8,825 nt of DNA from Ramlibacter sp. (GTDB lineage: Bacteria > Pseudomonadota > Gammaproteobacteria > Burkholderiales > Burkholderiaceae_C): the NCBI GenBank assembly GCA_028292185.1, contig JAQGMT010000016.1, forward strand, positions 1-8,825, in the 5' to 3' direction. Shown here in pieces: positions 5,909 to 8,825 of the stretch. The position numbers and the translations under genes are program-made. Within the stretch, counting starts at the first letter, position 1; each line of letters starts with the position of its first letter. A model generated the notes under the pieces. It saw only the letters and a program-made list of their open reading frames with translations, was not told where the DNA came from and made no database searches.

Positions 5909-6124
5909 ATGAAGCCCATCCTTGCTTTGATCCTGTTGCTGGCTGTCGCTGCGAGCCACGCGCAAAGCAGCTTGCCCGCCGCCCAGCAGATTTCGGACGC
6001 TCGTTCAGCGGCGACGGCGGGCGGTTCCGCCAAGGTGCCACTGCGGCAGCTGTCGGCCGAGCAGCGCGCTGAACTGCGGCGGCAGCTCTACCAATACAGC
6101 CGGTTGCACGGCAAGGGTTCCTGA
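5909..6124 (+). CDS. Small secreted/periplasmic protein, 71 residues, unknown function
   Basis: I do not recognise a named family. The product begins with a clear signal peptide, MKPILALILLLAVAASHAQ, with cleavage likely after SHA or HAQ, leaving about 52 residues. The mature part starts with a low-complexity Ala/Ser/Gln/Gly stretch and ends with a basic, probably helical segment, LRQLSAEQRAELRRQLYQYS. The LSAEQ in it resembles the LTxxQ motif of the Spy/CpxP periplasmic chaperones, but only one copy is present and the protein is half their size. Its stop is two bases before the SIMPL-domain gene, so the two are likely cotranscribed and translationally coupled. It is divergent from ompR-envZ, which suggests, but does not show, a link to envelope stress. 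The coding nature is supported by the signal peptide and spacing. Confidence 0.75.
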   Translation: MKPILALILLLAVAASHAQSSLPAAQQISDARSAATAGGSAKVPLRQLSAEQRAELRRQLYQYSRLHGKGS

Positions 6125-6126
6125 GC

Positions 6127-6828
6127 TTGCCCGCCGCCGGACGGCTGCTTGCCTGTCTCGCCGCGCTGAGCTTGTGCGCCGGCGCGATGGGCCAAGTGCT
6201 CGCGCCACCGCAAAACGTACTTCAGCTGACGGCGAGCGGAACGGTGGAGGTGCAGCAGGATCTGTTGAGCCTCATTTTGACCACCACGCGTGAAGGCTCG
6301 GACGCGAACGCGGTCCAGGCGCAGCTCAAGACGGCGCTGGATGCGGCGCTGACCGAAGCTCGCAAGGCGGCGCAGCCTGGGCAGCTTGACGTGCGCACCG
6401 GCAGCTTCGGCCTCTACCCGCGTTATGAACAGGGCAACAAGATCGGCGGCTGGCGCGGAACGGCGGAGCTTCTGCTGGAGGGCCGCGATTTTCCGCGCAT
6501 CACACAAACCGCCGCAAGAATCCAGACGATGACCTTGGGTGGCGTCGGCTTCGGCCTCAGCCGCGAGCAGCGTGCGAAGGTCGAAAGCGAAGCACAGAAC
6601 ATCGCCATCGAGAGCTTCAAGGCCAAGGCCACCGAGCTGGCCAAGAGCTTCGGCTTTTCCGGCTACGGACTGCGCGAGGTCTCGGTGAACTCCAATGACC
6701 AGGGCTTCATGCCTCGGCAGCGCATGGCGCAAGCGCCGCTCGCCAGCGCCGCGAGCATGCCCGTGCCCGTCGAAGCGGGCAAGAGCGCGGTCACCGTGAC
6801 GCTCTCGGGTTCCGTACAACTGCGGTAG
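6127..6828 (+). CDS. SIMPL domain-containing (DUF541) periplasmic protein
   Basis: SIMPL proteins (YggE and BP26 relatives) are exported proteins of poorly known biochemical role, tied to oxidative-stress tolerance in E. coli and oligomerising as rings in BP26. The 233-residue product has an N-terminal hydrophobic signal segment (about 1-22, RLLACLAALSLCAGAMG), then the typical opening VLQLTASGTVEVQQDLLSLIL, a middle GLYPRYEQG, and the helix-rich AQNIAIESFKAKATELAKSFGF block before a last strand SAVTVTLSGSVQLR. The start is taken as TTG at 6127: the frame is closed upstream by a TGA at 6070, there is no in-frame ATG or GTG before it, and the first ATG (6187) would delete the signal peptide. 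AAGGG lies about 10 nt upstream, inside the end of the preceding gene. The TTG start and tight spacing point to coupled translation. Confidence 0.88.
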   Translation: MPAAGRLLACLAALSLCAGAMGQVLAPPQNVLQLTASGTVEVQQDLLSLILTTTREGSDANAVQAQLKTALDAALTEARKAAQPGQLDVRTGSFGLYPRYEQGNKIGGWRGTAELLLEGRDFPRITQTAARIQTMTLGGVGFGLSREQRAKVESEAQNIAIESFKAKATELAKSFGFSGYGLREVSVNSNDQGFMPRQRMAQAPLASAASMPVPVEAGKSAVTVTLSGSVQLR

Positions 6829-6862
6829 CCGGCGTCCGACAGCTTGCGACTCGCTGGTCCGC

Positions 6863-6868
6863 TAAGCT
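6863..6868 (+). promoter_or_regulatory. -10-like hexamer upstream of the leader frame
   Basis: TAAGCT ends 7 nt before the ATG at 6876, which would put the transcription start near that ATG. The hexamer is also one arm of AGCTT / AAGCT (6841-6845, 6864-6868). There is no convincing -35. Low confidence. Confidence 0.25.
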
Positions 6869-6875
6869 AGAGGCG

Positions 6876-6956
6876 ATGACTCGTCCACGGCCTCCTCGTC
6901 CACGGCCTCTTCAACGCCGCGCTCTCCGCACGGGCCCCCGGGCCGCCGCGGAATGA
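6876..6956 (+). CDS. Possible 26-codon Arg/Pro-rich leader peptide coupled to the metallophosphoesterase
   Basis: ATG at 6876 opens a frame beginning MTRPRPPRPRPLQRRALR and ending in a TGA at 6954-6956 that overlaps the next gene's start as ATGA. AGAGG lies just before the ATG, close for a ribosome site. A 15-bp tandem duplication inside the frame gives the repeated RPRPP/RPRPL. The metallophosphoesterase start has only a weak ribosome site and a GGCC / GGCC stem 9 nt upstream, so coupling through this frame is plausible. Arg and Pro are favoured by GC-rich DNA in any frame, so it may be chance. Confidence 0.3.
   Translation: MTRPRPPRPRPLQRRALRTGPRAAAE
6880..6909. repeat. Exact 15-bp tandem duplication
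   Basis: CTCGTCCACGGCCTC occurs twice back to back with no mismatch (6880-6894 and 6895-6909). Being a multiple of three it keeps the leader frame open. It looks like a recent slippage duplication and could vary in copy number between strains. Confidence 0.9.
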
Positions 6957-7765
6957 GCATCCTGCTGCACATTTCGGACACGCATTTCGGCACCGAACAG
7001 CCGCCGGTGGTGCAGGCGCTGGAGCGCCTCGCGCGCGAGCGCCACCCGGACTTGCTGGTTTTCAGCGGGGACGTGACTCAACGAGCCCGGCCTGCCGAGT
7101 TTGCGGCGGCGCGGCGCTTTTGCGACCAGCTGGGTATCGCGCAGATGCTGACGCTTCCGGGCAATCACGACGTCCCGCTATTCAATGTGCTGGCCCGCGC
7201 GATCAGGCCCTACGGGGGCTACCTGCAGGCGTTCGGCCCGCGCCTGGAGACGACCTTGCAAACCGATGATTTCCTGGTGATCGGCGTCAACACGACGCGG
7301 GCTGCGCGCCACAAGAACGGCGAGGTGTCGGCGGAGCAGGTGCAGCGCGTGGGCCGCCAGCTTGAAGGCGCACGCGGGCGCCAGCTGCGCATCGTGGTCA
7401 CGCACCAGCCGGCCGACGTGATCCGCGCGCAGGACGAGGACGACCGCTTGCGCGGCGCCGAGCCCGCCCTGCAGGCGTGGTCGCGCGCCGGCGCGGACCT
7501 CGTGCTGGGCGGGCACATCCATTTGCCTTATGTGATGGACTTGCGCAGCCGGCCGGAACCGACTCCACGGCCGATGTGGTGCGTGCAGGCCGGCACGGCG
7601 GTCTCGTCGCGCTTGCGGCACGGCACCTGCAACTCCGTCAACCTGATCCACTGGCGCACTCCGCTGCCGGGCCAGGCGCGCAGCTGCCAGGTGGAGCGCT
7701 GCGACTACAACGCCGCCGAAGGCTGGTTCGCCACCGCGGAGACGAGAACGCTGGCGCTGGCCTGA
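6953..7765 (+). CDS. Calcineurin-like metallophosphoesterase (cyclic-nucleotide phosphodiesterase-like)
   Basis: This is a cytoplasmic two-metal phosphoesterase of the class III/CpdA-like type; the substrate cannot be read from the sequence. All metal-binding motifs are present in the 270-residue product: HISDTHFG (Asp9, His11), FSGDVTQR (Asp40), LPGNHD (Asn71, His72), VVTHQP (His151) and GGHIHLPY (His188, His190). The compact spacing, the N-terminal DxH, and the lack of a signal peptide fit small intracellular phosphodiesterases rather than secreted nucleotidases. The ATG at 6953 directly starts the DxH strand; a possible leader frame overlaps it by ATGA. The stop is one base from the stop of the convergent bdhA gene. 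CpdA itself hydrolyses cAMP, but this assignment is not safe without biochemical data. Confidence 0.9.
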   Translation: MSILLHISDTHFGTEQPPVVQALERLARERHPDLLVFSGDVTQRARPAEFAAARRFCDQLGIAQMLTLPGNHDVPLFNVLARAIRPYGGYLQAFGPRLETTLQTDDFLVIGVNTTRAARHKNGEVSAEQVQRVGRQLEGARGRQLRIVVTHQPADVIRAQDEDDRLRGAEPALQAWSRAGADLVLGGHIHLPYVMDLRSRPEPTPRPMWCVQAGTAVSSRLRHGTCNSVNLIHWRTPLPGQARSCQVERCDYNAAEGWFATAETRTLALA

Positions 7766-7766
7766 G

Positions 7767-8537
7767 CTATTGGGCGGCCCAGCCGCCGTCCATGTTCCAG
7801 GCCACGCCGCGTACGTTATTGGCGGCGGGCGAGCAGAAGAACACGGCGAGTTGACCCAGCTCTTCGGGCGTGGTGAATTGCAGCGAGGGCTCTTTTTCGG
7901 CCAGCAGCTGGCGTTTGGCTTCCTCGTTGCTGGTGCCATTCGCGGCGGCGCGCGCGTCCACCTGCTTTTGCACCAGCGGCGTCAACACCCAGCCGGGGCA
8001 GATGGCGTTGCAGGTGACCCCGGTCGTGGCGTTTTCCAGCGCGATCACCTTGGTCAAGCCCACCAGGCCGTGTTTGGCGGTGACGTAGGCCGACTTCTCC
8101 GCCGAGGCGACCAGGCCGTGCACCGATGCGATGTTGATGATGCGGCCCCAGTTCGCGGCTTTCATCGCCGGCAGCGCAAGCCGGCTCGCGTGGAAGGCGC
8201 TCGACAAATTGATGGCGATGATCGCGTCCCACTTCTCCGGCGGGAAATCCTCCACCGGCGCGACGTGCTGGATACCTGCGTTGTTCACCAGGATGTCGAC
8301 ACGGCCGAACTGCGCGGCGGCGTACTTCATCATGTCCTCGATCTCGCCCGGCTTGCTCATGTCGGCGCCGTGATACGCCACCTTCACGCCCAGCGCCTGC
8401 ACCTTGGCTTTCGGCCCCTCCACATCGCCGAAACCGTTGAGGACGATGTTGGCCCCCTCGCGGGCCAGCGCCTCGGCCATGCCCAGGCCGATGCCGCTCG
8501 TTGAGCCGGTGACGAGGGCGGTTTTGCCTTTGAGCAT
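7767..8537 (-). CDS. bdhA: 3-hydroxybutyrate dehydrogenase (SDR family)
   Basis: BdhA oxidises (R)-3-hydroxybutyrate to acetoacetate with NAD+, a step in PHB and ketone-body use, in the cytoplasm. The 256-residue product is a classical short-chain dehydrogenase: TGSTSGIG (10-17), NNAG (85-88), catalytic Asn110, Ser138, Tyr151 and Lys155. It also carries, with a constant 4-residue offset, the substrate-binding set known from the Pseudomonas fragi enzyme: Gln90, His140 (SVHGLVAS), Lys148, Trp183, Gln192 and Trp253 near the C terminus (GGWAAQ). That set separates it from general acetoacetyl-CoA reductases. ATG at 8537 has GGAG 5 nt upstream and starts MLKGKTALVTG, as is usual; an in-frame start at 8615 would add 26 unlikely residues. 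It is convergent with the phosphoesterase and divergent from the hydrolase. Confidence 0.95.
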   Translation of the reverse strand: MLKGKTALVTGSTSGIGLGMAEALAREGANIVLNGFGDVEGPKAKVQALGVKVAYHGADMSKPGEIEDMMKYAAAQFGRVDILVNNAGIQHVAPVEDFPPEKWDAIIAINLSSAFHASRLALPAMKAANWGRIINIASVHGLVASAEKSAYVTAKHGLVGLTKVIALENATTGVTCNAICPGWVLTPLVQKQVDARAAANGTSNEEAKRQLLAEKEPSLQFTTPEELGQLAVFFCSPAANNVRGVAWNMDGGWAAQ

Positions 8538-8584
8538 GGGGTCTCCGTATTCATTTAGGATGGGGTCGACGAGAAAAAAAGCCG

Positions 8585-8604
8585 CCGCACAGTATGCGGT
8601 TTTT
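8585..8604. terminator. Small hairpin with flanking A and T runs between bdhA and the hydrolase
   Basis: CCGCA (8585-8589) and TGCGG (8595-8599) make a 5-bp stem with a 5-nt loop, followed on the plus strand by five T. To the left seven A lie four bases away, giving a T-run on the minus strand. It looks like a weak bidirectional terminator but lies upstream of both divergent genes, so it may instead be a promoter-region feature insulating each from read-through. The stem is short and confidence is low. Confidence 0.3.
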
Positions 8605-8613
8605 CGCCCAGAC

Positions 8614-8825
8614 ATGCCTCAACCTACGCTGAACTACGTACCTTGCGCCGACCCGTCGGGCGGGCATCGCATGGCGTATTGGGAGTGGGGCGACCCGCAA
8701 GCCGCGCATGTGGTGGTGTGCGCGCATGGCTTGTCGCGCCAGGGCCGCGACTTCGATGTGCTCGCGCAAGCATTGCTGGCGCGCAGCGATCGGCCGTTGC
8801 GGGTGGTATGTCCTGACGTCGTGGG
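8614..8825 (+). CDS. Alpha/beta-fold hydrolase (N-terminal ~70 residues, cut by window edge)
   Basis: The frame is open from ATG at 8614 to the window end. It reads MPQPTLNYVPCADPSGGHRMAYWEWGDP, then the strand VVVCAHGLSRQGRDFDVLAQAL, in which HG is the usual oxyanion-hole motif of alpha/beta hydrolases, then LRVVCPDVVG, matching the typical second strand with PD. The nucleophile elbow and the rest of the triad lie outside the window, so substrate and reaction are unknown. It has no clear Shine-Dalgarno. It is divergent from bdhA across 76 bases, so a shared role in hydroxybutyrate ester or oligomer use is possible but unproven. Confidence 0.8.
   Translation, partial: MPQPTLNYVPCADPSGGHRMAYWEWGDPQAAHVVVCAHGLSRQGRDFDVLAQALLARSDRPLRVVCPDVV

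Noticed and set aside
6088..6819. A 243-residue minus-strand frame opposite the SIMPL gene.
   Set aside because: Antisense shadow; the plus-strand frame has a signal peptide and the SIMPL pattern.
7770..8504. A 244-residue plus-strand frame opposite bdhA.
   Set aside because: Antisense shadow; the minus-strand frame carries all catalytic and substrate residues of the dehydrogenase.

Overview
The window is high-GC DNA, coding on nearly every base, with house-keeping genes that point to a betaproteobacterium of the order Burkholderiales, most likely the Comamonadaceae. This placement is inferred from gene content, protein wording, codon use and the style of the GC-rich intergenic repeats; no marker gene here proves it. 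Two genes run off the ends: mfd on the left and an alpha/beta hydrolase on the right. I see no tRNA, rRNA, CRISPR array, transposase or phage gene.

Layout from left to right. Positions 1-2125 (minus) carry the first ~708 residues of Mfd, the transcription-repair coupling factor, with a GC-rich palindromic repeat inserted in frame at 1070-1108. Positions 2126-2270 are a divergent control region holding three stem-loops, one of them terminator-like in the mfd direction, and a palindromic -10 element. Positions 2271-3486 (plus) are ispD and ispF, two enzymes of the MEP isoprenoid pathway, joined by a possible 11-codon bridging frame. Positions 3498-5739 (minus) are the envZ-ompR two-component pair; ompR comes first and the two are separated by 57 bases containing a hairpin next to the envZ ribosome site.

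Positions 5740-5908 form a second divergent control region with two adjacent palindromes. To its right on the plus strand are a 71-residue secreted protein with a Spy/CpxP-like LSxEQ motif and a SIMPL-domain periplasmic protein, two bases apart. Next come a short region with a 15-bp tandem duplication inside a possible 26-codon Arg/Pro-rich leader frame, then a metallophosphoesterase (6953-7765). Its stop lies one base from the stop of the convergent 3-hydroxybutyrate dehydrogenase gene (7767-8537, minus). A 76-base divergent gap with a small hairpin separates that gene from the alpha/beta hydrolase.

Functionally the window mixes DNA repair (mfd), isoprenoid precursor synthesis (ispDF), envelope sensing (ompR-envZ with the secreted pair across its promoter) and ketone-body/PHB catabolism (bdhA). 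I do not see a clearly new large system. The most interesting material is the divergent ompR / small-secreted-protein / SIMPL arrangement, the structured mfd leader, the in-frame repeat in Mfd, and a recurring pattern of -10 hexamers 6-8 nt from start codons without Shine-Dalgarno sites, which suggests leaderless transcripts.
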